Positions 13,601 through 23,551 of a stretch of DNA of 64,000 nt are shown one piece after another; positions within the stretch are counted from its first letter, which is position 1, and each line of letters starts with the position of its first letter. Made by a program: the position numbers and the translations under genes. The DNA lies in the NCBI GenBank assembly GCA_025345505.1, contig JANVCC010000183.1, positions 547,248 through 611,247 of the forward strand. The letters run 5' to 3'. The notes below the pieces were generated by a model. That model saw nothing but the letters and a program-made list of their open reading frames with translations. It searched no databases and was not told where the DNA came from. Source of the stretch: Todiramphus chloris collaris. Its lineage: Eukaryota; Chordata; Aves; Coraciiformes; Alcedinidae.

Positions 13601-16600
13601 AAACACCCTGTGTTACAACCTTCAAAAAACAAAGAACTAAATCATTCTGTTAGCCAAATATCAGTAGGAATTTTATTATCCTCCCTTCTCTGGGCATAAT
13701 GAGCTCAGCTCACACCGGGTCACAATGAATGAGAAATGTTTAGTAACATTTCCTGCTGCCAAAACAACCGTCTGACTTCATGTAAAGTTACCACTGTGAC
13801 AAAAAAAATCAGCCTGAATTCCAAGCTGTGCCCTGGACTCACTTTAGTTTTGGTTCTGAAAAGAGATTCCTTCCAAAGAGCCCAGCTAGCTCAGGTTTTG
13901 GTGGCAAAAAGTGTGCTTAAGAGCATTTTAATACACTAGTAAATAATGAGAAAAGACAACATTTTTTTGCTTTGTCTTTTCTGACAACTCATCCAGGCAG
14001 GGGGAAAAAAGATAATTACATGGTTTACAAGAAAAATATCTGTGTTTAATCAAATTAAATACCAGTTGACCTTCTAAGCAACACTTTCTGTTGCCATCTG
14101 AAGCACTACTGGAGATACCTTCCAAAAACATGAACAGGTTTTCATTGCTTCCCTTCCTATTTGTTTACCTCTATAGGTGTTGTTTCGGGAATCTCACGGA
14201 GAATGATAATACACCGTTTGTGGTTTGGTCTGACTTTCTCTCCTCTCTCATCCACTTGTACCATGGGAGAAGCTGAAATGAAAACACAGAAATGAGGTTA
14301 CTATTGAAAGTCGTGCACGGCAAACATCTCAGCCATTCTAGACTCCAGTACCCAACTGGTAACAAAGAACTGCAACAGGCTCCTTAAGAAACCAGGTATC
14401 TTCAATTCTGGCTGACTCACAGAATAAGACTTCCTCTGCTGGCAGTATCACAGAGTAACCTCTTTCTGGGGCAGATTATCAGAAAGCACAACCAGGAATC
14501 AGGAGGCTGTAGCAGCCACTTATCCAAACACCTCTGCAGAGCCAGGCTCCCATCACTGTTTACCAGTACAAGGTGCCACGACCAGCTCAGAGGTGAACAC
14601 GTTTCTCTAAAGCCAGGGAGGATTCTTTGTTCTGCTAACACAGATGCCAAACACCCCAGACTTACATCTCAACACTTCGAGAATAAGGTCCATATCAGTC
14701 GTCAGCTTCTTAATACCCTCCATGTTGGCGATTGTCCATATGGGAACAAACTGATCGCTATCCATTTGAGACATCAAGTAGAGATCCTTTGAAAGATTCT
14801 CACTAAAAAAGACAAAAGTTCAGTATTTTAGAAAATTCCTCAAATGACAGCGCTCTGCAGGTTCATCTGCCAAAAAGACTTTGCCAAAGAGCTCTCTCGT
14901 GGTCACACTGAACCAGCTTGTGAAGCACACAGGTCACACTCGGTTCTGGGGAAAGGACAGAGCTGCACAGCCAGGGCTGAAACAGCTGGAAGGTCCCAGG
15001 GGGCATTTTAGCAAATCTCATTTCACATCACGACCAACTCTCACCCAATGAAAGTGATGGCACACAGCAAGGCAAGAAAGGCGAAAGTGTGTAGATTTTA
15101 ATAAAGGGTTTAGACAAAGCTGAATTAATTGTACTGTACCGTGAGAAGCAGAACTCAAGTTGTTTTCTCAAACATTCTCTAACGTCTTCTGTGGACACAG
15201 CGGAACTGCCTTCACCTAGAAGTCACCACAGTCACCATCAGGTCTCAGTTTCACAGCGAGAACACAAACCAAGAACACATTTCATTGCACAACGAAAGAA
15301 TGACTCATTCTGGGTAAGAGCAAGAGGCCAAGGTGATCTGAAGCACGCTTAAAGACCACCATGCTACACGTTCTCTACATGACCCAGACACCCCCTGGTT
15401 TCCACCTTCCTGGCCAAGTGCTATGGCTCGCTTGGATCTTCTGCAATACACAGGTGAAGTTCCTACTCGGGCTTTACCAGTCACACTACGACTGCAGCTG
15501 ACTTCAGAGGATTGCAGAGACCAACAGTGCTGCTCTAACCTGACAGCTCACCAGACACTTCGTAGATTTGGTATCCGAGATCTTCAGTTGCCAGAACAAT
15601 TCCATTTGCAGAGGCTTCGTCAACTCCCGTGCCATTTCTCGTGGCTTCACAAGACGGGGAATACATCACCTCATACTGCTTGCAGCTGTCCTCAGAAACC
15701 TCTATGTTACCTGGCAGGAGAACACGTCATCCATAAAAAGAGCTTCAGAGTATTTTCCATTTTAAAAGTTTTAGCTACCAGCATTAAAATGAATGCTCGA
15801 GAGGAACATGAATGCTGAAAGCTTTCAAGCATCTGCTTTGTATCGGCACTTTCTACCTCTCCAGTTTCTGAAAGATCTCCTGCTTTCTTCGAGGCTCTCG
15901 GGGATAAGTAGCTACTAAACACCTCACCTGAGTCTTCACCCCAGCTCCTCGAGACAAGCACAACTGCAGTTGAACCCAACAGTCGGGCAAAGGAGACTGC
16001 TCCCCCCAAAAATAAACTGCTCTGCGAGATCTTTGCAATGCTAACGATGAATCCACTGAACACAGGCTCTGGGAAGAGATGCTGCTCAACTACCTGCATT
16101 AGGAATTGCTTCAGAGCAAGAACACGGCATCTGGGAAAACTGCCTTTAATTCCCCAGCCCCGTAACGCTGCCACGACCGCTCCGCGTATCGGGAAGGGCC
16201 AGGCGAGCTTCCCTCGGCCAGCGCGCAAACTCAGCACTCGCCCTCGGCTTCTGCTGACTTACCAGAACCTTCTGACAGGGCCACACAAGCTGAATCCTCC
16301 CTTCTTTAGCCCCGACTTTTTCCAGGGAATCTTCAGCTTCCTAATTAACGGGCCTCTGTCATATTTTGAGCAACCTCAGCTATACAGTTAGCTTCATATC
16401 AAGTCTAAGCCAAACCAGAAGCGTTAAACCCTTTGAATATTTAGTTCTGGATGATGTGGTGAGGATGGGAAATGGGAACTGCAATGGAATGCAGCCTAAA
16501 CCAACCATAGATGATTTGCAGCTTCTACTCCAGTACCAACACTACTGCCTAGCAGTTCTCATCAGTGATCTGCCAGGATCATTGGTGGCCCTCAGACCTT

Positions 16601-19600
16601 ATCTTCCTGTTCACAGGGTCAAGCAGATACTACAGTGCAGCGATGGTGAAGGTGAACCCATTTCTACACATTCAGCACCTTGCTGCCCTCTTAGCGCGTT
16701 ACTCGGTCATCACCGGGCCCCCCGGATCCCGTTACCTGCTGAAGGATTCTGTCCTGGCACAGCTCCAGACGCCGCCTGGACTCCTCAAACCTCGCTGCTC
16801 ACACCTAGAGTCCCTGTAAACTGCCTCCTGCTTCCACACCTGCCACTCCGGCAGCACCCACAACCTCAAGGACAAGAGCCAGAGGTTGCTTCTCACTGCA
16901 AACTTCCGCGGAGAACCCTCCGCACAACCCGGCGAGGGACAGACAGACAGACAGCGTTTAACACGGGCCTGTGACCCCCTCACCCTCGGTGTGAGTCCCC
17001 GGCACAGCCGCCGTCTCTTGCCACGGGTGCTCTGTGCCATTTGTCGGTGGCACAGCCTCAGCACTCCCCTGGGGTACTTCTTGCCACACTTTTGCGTTGG
17101 GGTTCAAGCCAGCGCCTTTCGATGTTACCTGCTGAAGAGACCAGAGCGCTTCGATTAGGAAAAAACAATCCACAGATGCTTTAGAAGTCAAGCCAATAAA
17201 GGTGAATTTAGGGATTTTTCTACAGCTTTCCGCATCTCAAGTGTCCAACCAGTTATTAAGCGCCTATGTGATTGTTCATTAATTAAAACAGGACAATCCT
17301 TGGTATTTCCCAAGCATTTCGTTTCTACCTCCATGAGATGTGTTGCCTCCAACCTCTCTTTATTGACATCCGACAACATCAGCGGAGGAAGCGGCGAGCC
17401 GTCAACGACTCTGGGAACTCATAAGCTTTTAAAGACTTGACTGTCATAATGCTCCAGGCCCCTCTCACCAGAAAGAGAAATTTTCCCTCCTCCAGACCCC
17501 TTCCTAGAAAGGAAGGTAAAAAAACATATTTCAAGGAGAAGAAACTAACGACTTACTGAATTAGTGACATCTGTACTCATCAAGCACCCCTCACGCTACT
17601 CCAGGACTCCTCGTGAGCTCACCCGAGCACTACCCCCCCCCCCCACCAGATCACCTACATCTCGCGCACATCGAGGTGCGCTAATAGTTTCCTTCAACCT
17701 GTAACCAAGGAGATGAAAGGTTTTGAAGTGCCAAGACAAACACAAACATCATCACAGCCTGCTGGGAGGTGGGAACAGGATCCTCTCCCTGCGAGACCGG
17801 GCACCGAGGACCACAGTTAGAGTAAGAGGTGAACGGTGACAGGAGGAACTGCTGGATTCCAGCCTGGAGCCTGACAGACAAACACTCAGTTCGACAGCAG
17901 AAGACGACGCCCTCCAAGTCCCTTCCCCAGAGCTGCTCAGAAGCTCCTTTGGGTGAGAATTCCCAAAGAGGATACCCATCCCAATGGCTCTTTCCTGGAC
18001 ACGATTAAACCAGCTCCTTCCCCACGGGCAAGAAAATGACATTTCTGCAGAAAAACATCCCCCCAGGAATTCCTCACACCCCACGAGCAACTAACGCAGC
18101 TTCCTCCGAACGCGGCCCTCCAACAGCCCGACGCCACTGGGGCCGCGTGCTCGGATACGAGAGGTGAAAGCCATCACCCCCGGCTCCCGTGGCTCCGACT
18201 CCCCGAGGAGGAAGCTTGCTGCTGCAGAGGCCGGGCTCCTGGATTCAGCCAAGGAGTGGCTCACGCCCAGGCCTCCGACACCCGGCAAAGGGATAAGGAA
18301 GCGGCTGCAGTAGCTTTAGAGATAATTCCTCCGCCAAGGTCACACCTAGATCCAAAGCTATTTGCAGCAAGGACAAGCCCAAATTCAGTAACAAAAAGTC
18401 TCCGAGCACTGGAGAGGTTCGAGACAGTCACAAGAGAAGGCAAATCAAAGATCCAGATTTTCACAAGGGCCTCTCTGGGGCTCAAAGTCCCCCCCACACC
18501 GATAGCTCCAGACAGCTACGGGGTTTTCCCTCTTTCATTCATTTCAGCAGAACACAGCCGGAAGCAGAAAGAAGAACTAGAAATAGTTCCCTGTGAAAGG
18601 CCACGGGTCCATTTCCCTCCTCAGTTTTCAGAGCAGATGCTCTGCAAATACAACCTCGGAAGAAAAGCGGGTAACCTGTTGCACCCACACTCTGCCACTG
18701 CAGTTCAAGTCCAAAACTCAGCTCAGGTCCCTGCTGTGCTGCAGCACCTGCTCCAGGACCAAAAACCAGCAGATCTCATTTCCTGGAATTTCCTTTTCAT
18801 CAAAGCAATATTAAAAAAAAACCCCACACGTCCAGGAGATGATTCATTGTTTAGAAAAAACAACCACTGGCTCATGACCTCTTTGAGGTGAGCGTTGAGC
18901 TAAAGCCGAGCATGATTTTAAGGAATAGGATGATCAAGTGAAACTGAAACGCTCTGGGGAGGTGACAACACTCCTGGGGACCATCAGAAGCCAAAAGCAA
19001 CGCTGAGCGTGGCAGATGATGTCACTTCAGCGCATCCCCGAAGTCACGCTTGGTAGCGGGGAGTCCAGAAAACCCAGACCCGAGCGATCCAGAAAACCCA
19101 GACCCGAGCGATCCAGAAAACCCAGACCCGAGCGANNNNNNNNNNCCAGAAAACCCAGACCCGAGCGATCCAGAAAACCCAGACCCGAGCGAGAAGTGCT
19201 AAGGAACTCAATGAATCCGGGACGATAAAGTGATGAAGGGGACCCACCACACCCCAGCTGGGACAGACACCCGACCTGGCGCGTGGGCTGCTTCCCTTTG
19301 TTCCAGAAACACTGACGTGCAACGTGGTTCTGCCAGACCCGGCCCTGATGTCGTGCATCTTAATAGCGAGACACTGCAGACTGGGAGAGGATAAAAAGTC
19401 CCTGATTTACATCAGCTCTTTGAAAATAGAGTGTGCTGAGCTCCGGGAGCAGCGCTGCTCCCTTCTGGCAAGCGGCTCTTCTGAAGAGAAGGCCAAAATA
19501 TCAATTCTTGCTTATTTAACCGAGGCTAACAAATACTGAGCCCGTTTGATTGGCTGCAGAACAATCCTCCCAGCTGCTATCGGGAACTTTCATGATGAGG

Positions 19601-22564
19601 TTAAAGCTTTACAGAGTTACAAAGGTTAGGAACGCTCGCTGGTAGCCACGAGCTGACAAAGCTGTCCTCCTCGGCACAGCTCCCCTCCAGCTCACGCTAC
19701 TTCAGGCAAACACGGAGCAAAGATTCTCCTCGGAAATCGAGGAGTGAAGCCTCCATCTCGTTCAGAAAGGATGGCAACGGAGATTTCTCTTATCCTAACA
19801 GTTAAATGGCATTTAACAGATCCACCGGAGCAGACCAAAATGAAATTGCTCAGTTTCTATCAAGCATTCTATTTTAAGAGGTATTCAAATTATCCTGCAA
19901 CCAAAATCTTCACCCTGAGCTTGTGACGGATTCCCCACAGCAGACGGACTCTCCAAATGGCAGCCCAAGTGAAAAACCTAGAAACGAATTTCCTGAAAGT
20001 TGTGAGATGAGAAACTAAACATTTTCCAGAAGTGGAAACGTAAGCAGAGAACAAAAAAAAACCCCGGAGGTCAGCAAACCTACAGGAGGCTGGCAAAGAG
20101 AAGCCTTGTGCTGGCCGGGGGACGCGGCAGGCAGGGACACGGACACGTGCCACACTGATTACCTGTCACCTTCTCAAAGCTCATCCAGGCCGATGAGCAA
20201 ATCGAAAAAGGGAGAAAACCAGCGTCAAACCAAACTCAGAACCCCCCGGGAATCAAACAGAGGACGTCAGGCAGCAGCAGCTCAGCACCCCGAGCGCCCC
20301 AGGTCATCCCCAGCACACACGGTAACTTCACTGGGCACAGGAGCTGCTCCCGCTCGGCGAAGAACGGCTTTTCCATCAGCCCAGCGCTGCGGGGACACAG
20401 CCAGGGCTGTGCCACACGGAGACAGTCCCACCCTCACCCGTGTCCCCCGGTGTCCATCACTTCAGCGTGGCCGGGAAGGCCCTGGGGGGTCTGTCACCCA
20501 GAGGGAAGCCTCCGCTGCTGGAAGAGCCAGCAACGCCCAGCGCTTCACGGGCCTCACTCGGCTGGCAACAACAAGGGCAGCGTTTCCCCCACCCGAAACG
20601 GGCAGATTTCACCTTTCCCAGTAACTCACTAATAAATTAGATTAGAGGCAGACCCTGCGCAGGCCGAGCGAGCCGGTATCAATTACATCCCTCACAATGC
20701 ACTTAATATTCCCAACGCCCCCTTAATTATCGATCCAGGGCAGGCTGGCCCTGGCTGCGAGTGGAGAACACCACCTCCCCCTGACACCAAGGCATGAAAA
20801 CAGCACGAGCTGTGTGCCCCTCCTTCTTTGCCAGGGTTTCCAGACAGAAAATATTCAAAGAAAAGAGAATTCCACGGTGAAGGAACCAATTCACAGTCAC
20901 CACATGCACGGTCCAGCTCAGATCTAACACTGGCAACTACGGCAACTCGGCCAAGCCTCCCGAAAGCTTCAGGGCTTCCAACGCAGTCTGGGTCTGTACC
21001 TTATTTTTCCTGCAACCCCAAAGATCCCTGAGACAAAAGCTGCTCTCGTCTGCCTCTAAGCATCCGACTGCAGAGTTTCAGAGCACCTGGTCAAGAGCTC
21101 AAGTTTCCTGTCCTGGCAGCGAAAAGGCACCTTCAGAAAATCCCAACCGTCCTCGGGAATTCAAAATAACTCAGGACACTACCAGTGGGAGAGAAAGGGG
21201 ATCAAGCGGAGCACCCAAAGTCAGTCACATCTGTGCTCTGTGAGGATTCACCAAGCCCCTGGCCACACAGTGCTCCCGATTTGCTTCGGGCCACCCCTTT
21301 GAGCAGCCCGAGCCCCTCCAGGACGCAGCCTCTCCCCGTGCCAGCGCTGGCTCCTCGCAGGGGCCACCCCGGCTCCGTGGGCTGCAGCTCCGCTCGGCCC
21401 GAGCAGCTCCTCCCGAAGCTGGACACTGTAAAAGCAAATCCTTAGGACCTGACATTTTGCATTCACGGCTTTTCTTCTTCTCAGTGCAAGTCAAGTAACA
21501 TTCAGCTCAGATCTAAGACAGTTTAAGGAAAAGAAGGTGCTTCCCAAAGCTTTTTATTTAGGGGTTCTTAACCGCAGAGCATACGTTGGTGTTCATGTAA
21601 AAGGCCATCACTGCCACACCGGGACCGGATGCACCACAACCACCGGACTGGCTTCCCTCGGGTATTTTATTAACCCGGCAGCTGTTTGCTTTGTACACTT
21701 TCGGGACAGAACTTACTGCAAAGTTCAAAGCAGCAGCGCAGCTGCCCGAGTCGGCCCAGTAAACGCTGAAACCGCTCCACCGAACCCCGAGAAAGGCCAG
21801 CAACGCGCGAAGCGGCTGCGGACCCAGGCCCGGCCAAGGCGCTGCCCACCGCCCCCCCCCTGCCGCGGGAGGAGGCCGGGAGGGTCACAGCGCCACGACC
21901 GCCCCCCACCCCCCCGGTGACCTCCGGGGACGGACCGACCACGCTCGCAGCCGGGCTCCTCACCCCCACCCCCGGCCCGCCGCGCTCAGGAACGGCGGCG
22001 CCGCTCCGCCGGCCGAGCCTTCACCCCCCGCTGCCCGCACCAGCCCCGGGGGTTTAATTCACTCACTGCACGAAGACGCCGCGCTCGAACCGCGCCGCCG
22101 CTCCCCGCGCGCCCGGGCCCGGTCGCCAGAGCCGAACCCCGCGGGACGGCCGTGCCGGGCCCGCCCCGCCGCTGCCGGGGCCGTTCGGCTCCCCCCCGCC
22201 AAGCGCGGGAGGCTCCGCGAATCCCGCCCGCCGCCGAGCGGCCCCGCGCCGCGCGTAACCTTCAGGGCAGGCCGCGGTGCGGCGGCTCCCCCGGAAGGTC
22301 ACCGCGGTGCCTTTCACCCCCCCCCCCGCCGCCCCCGCGCGGAGGCCCCGGCACCGGCCGAACCTTCCAGAGAGCGCCGAGCCCCCCCCACCCCGGCCGC
22401 CGGGCCCGCCGCCCCCAGATTTGCTGTGTCAGCCCCGTCCCCTCCCCCCGGCGCGGCGCGGAGCAGCGTGCGCGGCCTCCCCGCCACATGGCCCGGCCCG
22501 GCCCGGGTTCGGGCCCCCGCCCCGCGCCGCCCCGCTCGCCCCTCACCTCCACGAACAGCAGCAT
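4331..22564 (-). CDS. LARP4: LARP4, La-related protein 4 (complete CDS, 16 coding exons)
   Basis: Cytoplasmic RNA-binding protein that binds poly(A) and PABPC1 and stabilises mRNAs (family knowledge). Joining 16 exons at GT/AG sites with consistent phase gives 2190 nt, 729 aa. Visible in order: the short MLLFVE start; a variant PAM2 (PAM2w, [10 protein letters not shown], about residues 14-23) that binds PABP; the La motif (about 113-185, including [18 protein letters not shown] sequence); an RRM-like domain (about 200-275); a low-complexity Ser/Pro/Gln middle; an RGRRRRED basic stretch; and the conserved C-terminus ending QYVPPRSPK. The start is chosen by match to the family N-terminus; it has A at -3, although the frame stays open upstream. 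Exons, high to low coordinate: 22547-22564, 16984-17128, 15552-15710, 15140-15215, 14666-14802, 14169-14272, 13035-13145, 12600-12653, 11803-12012, 11222-11325, 7215-7448, 6392-6440, 5727-5885, 5295-5416, 4866-5034, 4331-4669. No frameshift or internal stop was seen. LARP4B is the main alternative, but the sequence and the LIMA1 neighbour favour LARP4. Confidence 0.96.
4866..5034 (-). CDS. LARP4: LARP4 coding exon 15 (residues 561-617)
   Basis: Acceptor GTTTTAG; donor GTGAGG. Encodes [20 protein letters not shown] ... STAPAGAVQ, a Pro/Ser/Ala-rich linker. Only the ends match human closely. Phase-consistent with both neighbours. Confidence 0.87.
5295..5416 (-). CDS. LARP4: LARP4 coding exon 14 (residues 521-560), divergent
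   Basis: Acceptor TGTGCAG; donor GTAATG. Encodes [20 protein letters not shown] ... SQTEAVVL. It sits in the right place and phase, but residue conservation with human is weak and the exon appears shorter, so the call rests on splice sites and frame. Confidence 0.82.
5727..5885 (-). CDS. LARP4: LARP4 coding exon 13 (residues 468-520)
   Basis: Acceptor CTCTAG; donor GTACTA. Encodes [20 protein letters not shown], then NFPPLPGS and [12 protein letters not shown]. 53 whole codons; strongly conserved core [13 protein letters not shown]. Confidence 0.94.
5938..6241 (-). mobile_element. CR1 LINE fragment, 3' end, in LARP4 intron 12
   Basis: Begins TCACAGAATCATTTGGGTTGG, the reverse complement of an avian CR1 3' terminus, and continues with typical CR1 tail sequence (TTGGAAGAGACCTTGGAAGA, GATGGGGACTCCACCACTTC). 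About 300 bp, 5'-truncated, lying between LARP4 exons 12 and 13. Confidence 0.85.
6392..6440 (-). CDS. LARP4: LARP4 coding exon 12 (residues 451-467), arginine-rich microexon
   Basis: A 49-nt exon encoding [17 protein letters not shown], with acceptor TAAAG and donor GTAAGT. The basic RGRRRRED patch is conserved with human LARP4. Confidence 0.92.
7215..7448 (-). CDS. LARP4: LARP4 coding exon 11 (residues 373-450)
   Basis: Acceptor CCGCAG; donor GTAAAG. Encodes [17 protein letters not shown] ... NGDYGVGRG. The equivalent human stretch is recognisable but several residues shorter; the bird version carries an Ala/Val-rich insertion (GPAAVGAMP) near residue 390. Confidence 0.92.
7955..8107. repeat. 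48-bp minisatellite with assembly gap (LARP4 intron 10)
   Basis: Units start at 7955, 8003 and 8060, each beginning GGTAGCTGAGAGCCCACCTC. A 10-N gap (8026-8035) replaces about one base of a unit, so the array is probably collapsed and longer in reality. Confidence 0.92.
8026..8035. other. Assembly gap (10 N)
   Basis: Ten N inside the 48-bp tandem array; true length unknown. Confidence 0.99.
8404..8580. repeat. 59-bp tandem repeat, 3 copies (LARP4 intron 10)
   Basis: Three head-to-tail units starting at 8404, 8463 and 8522, each containing GGACCTTAAACCCTTTCTCC or a one-base variant. They differ at only a few sites. Confidence 0.93.
11222..11325 (-). CDS. LARP4: LARP4 coding exon 10 (residues 339-372)
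   Basis: Acceptor TTGCAG; donor GTAAGA. Encodes [20 protein letters not shown] and [14 protein letters not shown], close to human LARP4. Ends after two bases of an Arg codon. Confidence 0.94.
11803..12012 (-). CDS. LARP4: LARP4 coding exon 9 (residues 269-338)
   Basis: Acceptor TTGCAG; donor GTGAGT. Starts [20 protein letters not shown], the end of the RRM, then a Gln/Pro/Tyr-rich segment ([20 protein letters not shown]) up to YFETPL. 70 whole codons. Confidence 0.95.
12600..12653 (-). CDS. LARP4: LARP4 coding exon 8 (residues 251-268), RRM
   Basis: An 18-codon exon, [18 protein letters not shown], with acceptor CTGCAG and donor GTGAGA. It supplies the last helix and strand of the RRM-like domain. 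Being a multiple of 3 it could be skipped without a frameshift, but skipping would break the fold. Confidence 0.94.
13035..13145 (-). CDS. LARP4: LARP4 coding exon 7 (residues 214-250), RRM
   Basis: Acceptor TTCCCAG; donor GTAAGG. Encodes [20 protein letters not shown] then [17 protein letters not shown], the middle of the RRM-like domain. 37 whole codons. Confidence 0.95.
14169..14272 (-). CDS. LARP4: LARP4 coding exon 6 (residues 179-213), La motif end and RRM start
   Basis: Acceptor TTTCAG; donor GTAAAC. Encodes [20 protein letters not shown] followed by [15 protein letters not shown], which finishes the La motif and gives the first beta strand of the RRM-like domain. Ends in phase 0. Confidence 0.94.
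14666..14802 (-). CDS. LARP4: LARP4 coding exon 5 (residues 133-178), La motif core
   Basis: Acceptor TTTTTTAG; donor GTAAGT. Encodes [20 protein letters not shown] and on through [16 protein letters not shown], the RNA-binding core of the La motif. Conserved aromatic and acidic residues are present. 137 nt, phase-consistent. Confidence 0.95.
15140..15215 (-). CDS. LARP4: LARP4 coding exon 4 (residues 108-132), start of La motif
   Basis: Acceptor TTCTAG; donor GTACAG. Encodes [20 protein letters not shown] and then EFCFSR. This is the first helix of the La motif, with the conserved aromatic FCFSR that leads into NL. It ends after two bases of the Arg codon. Confidence 0.93.
15552..15710 (-). 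CDS. LARP4: LARP4 coding exon 3 (residues 55-107)
   Basis: Acceptor CCAG, then GTAACATAG; donor GTGAGC. It encodes the acidic linker between PAM2w and the La motif ([18 protein letters not shown]... [12 protein letters not shown]), which aligns with human LARP4. Phase 1 at both ends. Confidence 0.93.
16984..17128 (-). CDS. LARP4: LARP4 coding exon 2 (residues 7-54), PAM2w motif
   Basis: The acceptor CAG is followed directly by GTAACATCG, so the exon starts [27 protein letters not shown] is the PAM2w motif, with Trp in place of the canonical Phe, that contacts the PABPC1 MLLE domain and also contributes to poly(A) binding. The exon ends in phase 1 with donor GTGAGG. Confidence 0.94.
19064..19192. 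repeat. 24-bp minisatellite with assembly gap (LARP4 intron 1)
   Basis: Head-to-tail units of TCCAGAAAACCCAGACCCGA plus GCGA, three before and two after a 10-N gap at 19136-19145. The visible units are identical, which suggests recent amplification or a collapsed array. Confidence 0.94.
19136..19145. other. Assembly gap (10 N)
   Basis: Ten N inside the 24-bp tandem array. Confidence 0.99.
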
Positions 22565-23135
22565 CCTGCCGCCCGCGCCCAGGCCGTCGGGCCCGCGATC
22601 CGCGCCGCGCTCCCCGCTGCCCGGCGGCGACCGCGCCAGCGATAAGGACACTCGGGCTCCGCCTCCGGCTCCTGCCGCCAGGGCCCGGCCCCCTCCCGCC
22701 CGCCCTCCCTCCGCCGCGCCCCGCCCCTTCCGGGGCACGCCGAGAGCTTCCGGGGCGCGAGCGGTGCCGGGACGGCCCATTCCCCGCGCGGGGGGGGGGG
22801 GGGGGCGGGACCGCCCCGCCGGGGGGCGCGCGCCTGCAGCGGCGGGGGCGGGAACGGGGGCCCCCCCCCCCCCCGAGTCCCTTTCGGGGCGTTCCGTTCG
22901 CTCAGTGACGGCCCCAAAACTCCGCTCCCGTTGCCGCCACGAAGCGAAGGCGCAGCCCCCGCCCGGGTCTCCCCGCCGCAGAGCCTCCCGCCCCCCCCGC
23001 ATGGGGCTTTTCTCGCCCATTTCCCCCCGGTCGGGTCCTGCCCGCAGGGGGCGCTGCCGGGCAGCCCGGCCAGCCCCGGGATGGGCACGGCCAGGGGGCA
23101 CTGCCAGCCCCGGTGCCGGTCTGTCCCCGCCTGCC
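21770..23135. promoter_or_regulatory. LARP4: CpG island, LARP4 promoter region
   Basis: Very GC- and CpG-rich sequence surrounding LARP4 exon 1. Upstream of the start codon on the minus strand are two CCGGAAG Ets-type motifs (plus-strand CTTCCGG at 22727-22733 and 22747-22753, 20 bp apart) and an adjacent GC box (22721-22727). A 16-G run (22790-22805) and a 14-C run (about 22861-22874) are also present; such homopolymer lengths are often unreliable. No TATA box was seen. The transcription start is inferred to lie near or below the Ets pair. Confidence 0.8.
22547..22564 (-). CDS. LARP4: LARP4 coding exon 1 (residues 1-6)
   Basis: Encodes only MLLFVE, the family N-terminus, and ends in phase 0 at a GTGAGG donor (22546-22541). 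It lies inside a strong CpG island. The 5' UTR continues toward higher coordinates; its start cannot be fixed from sequence. Confidence 0.93.
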
Positions 23136-23137
23136 TG

Positions 23138-23551
23138 GAGCAGCTCTGCTGTGAGCACAGGCTGAGAGAGCTGGGGTTGTTGGAGAAGAGAAGGCTCCAG
23201 GGAGACCTTACTGTGGCCTTCCAGGATCTGCAGGGGGCTACAAGAAAGCTGGGGAGGGGCTTTTGAGGCTGTGGGGCAGTGACAGGGCTGGAGGGGATGG
23301 ATTAAAACTAGAGACAGGTCGGTTCAGGTTGGACATTAGGAAGAAGTTCTTCCCCAGGAGGGTGGGGAGACCCTGGCCCAGGTTGCCCAGAGAGGTGGTG
23401 GAAGCCCCATCCTTGGCAGTGTTGAAGCCCAGGCTGGCTGGGGCTGTGAGCACCCTGCTCTAGTGGGAGGGGTCCCTGCCCATGGCAGGGGGGTGGAACT
23501 GGGGGGTCTGGAAGGTCCCTTCCCACCCTGACCATTCCATGATTCTGTGAC
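23138..23551 (+). mobile_element. CR1 LINE fragment (copy B), next to LARP4 promoter
   Basis: About 410 bp of CR1 3' sequence, from CTCTGCTGTGAGCACAGGCT to a 3' terminus CCATGATTCTGTGA. Closely similar to the copies at 30.4, 59.4 and 60.5 kb, and carrying a 6-bp deletion (GTTGTT/GGAGAAG) shared with the last two. Its 5' end abuts the LARP4 CpG island. Confidence 0.9.

Larger units (their letters stand above)
11326..16983 (-). other. LARP4 introns 2-9
   Basis: Non-coding sequence between exons 10 and 2. The introns at 11326-11802, 12013-12599, 12654-13034, 13146-14168, 14273-14665, 14803-15139, 15216-15551 and 15711-16983 all have GT/AG ends. No repeats or RNA genes were recognised in them. 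Confidence 0.8.
17129..22546 (-). other. LARP4 intron 1
   Basis: A 5.4-kb first intron from the 6-codon exon 1 to exon 2. It holds a C-run at about 17633-17644 and the 24-bp minisatellite with a gap. Its high-coordinate end lies in the CpG island. No coding exon or RNA gene was seen. Confidence 0.85.

Noticed and set aside
19016..19228. KPRPERSR repeat peptide on the plus strand
   Set aside because: Product of a 24-bp minisatellite in a LARP4 intron, with no sign of a transcript or start context.
22152..23165. Long open frames on both strands at the LARP4 CpG island (337 aa plus, 298 aa minus)
   Set aside because: Explained by scarcity of stop codons in extreme GC sequence. Only the six MLLFVE codons match a known protein.
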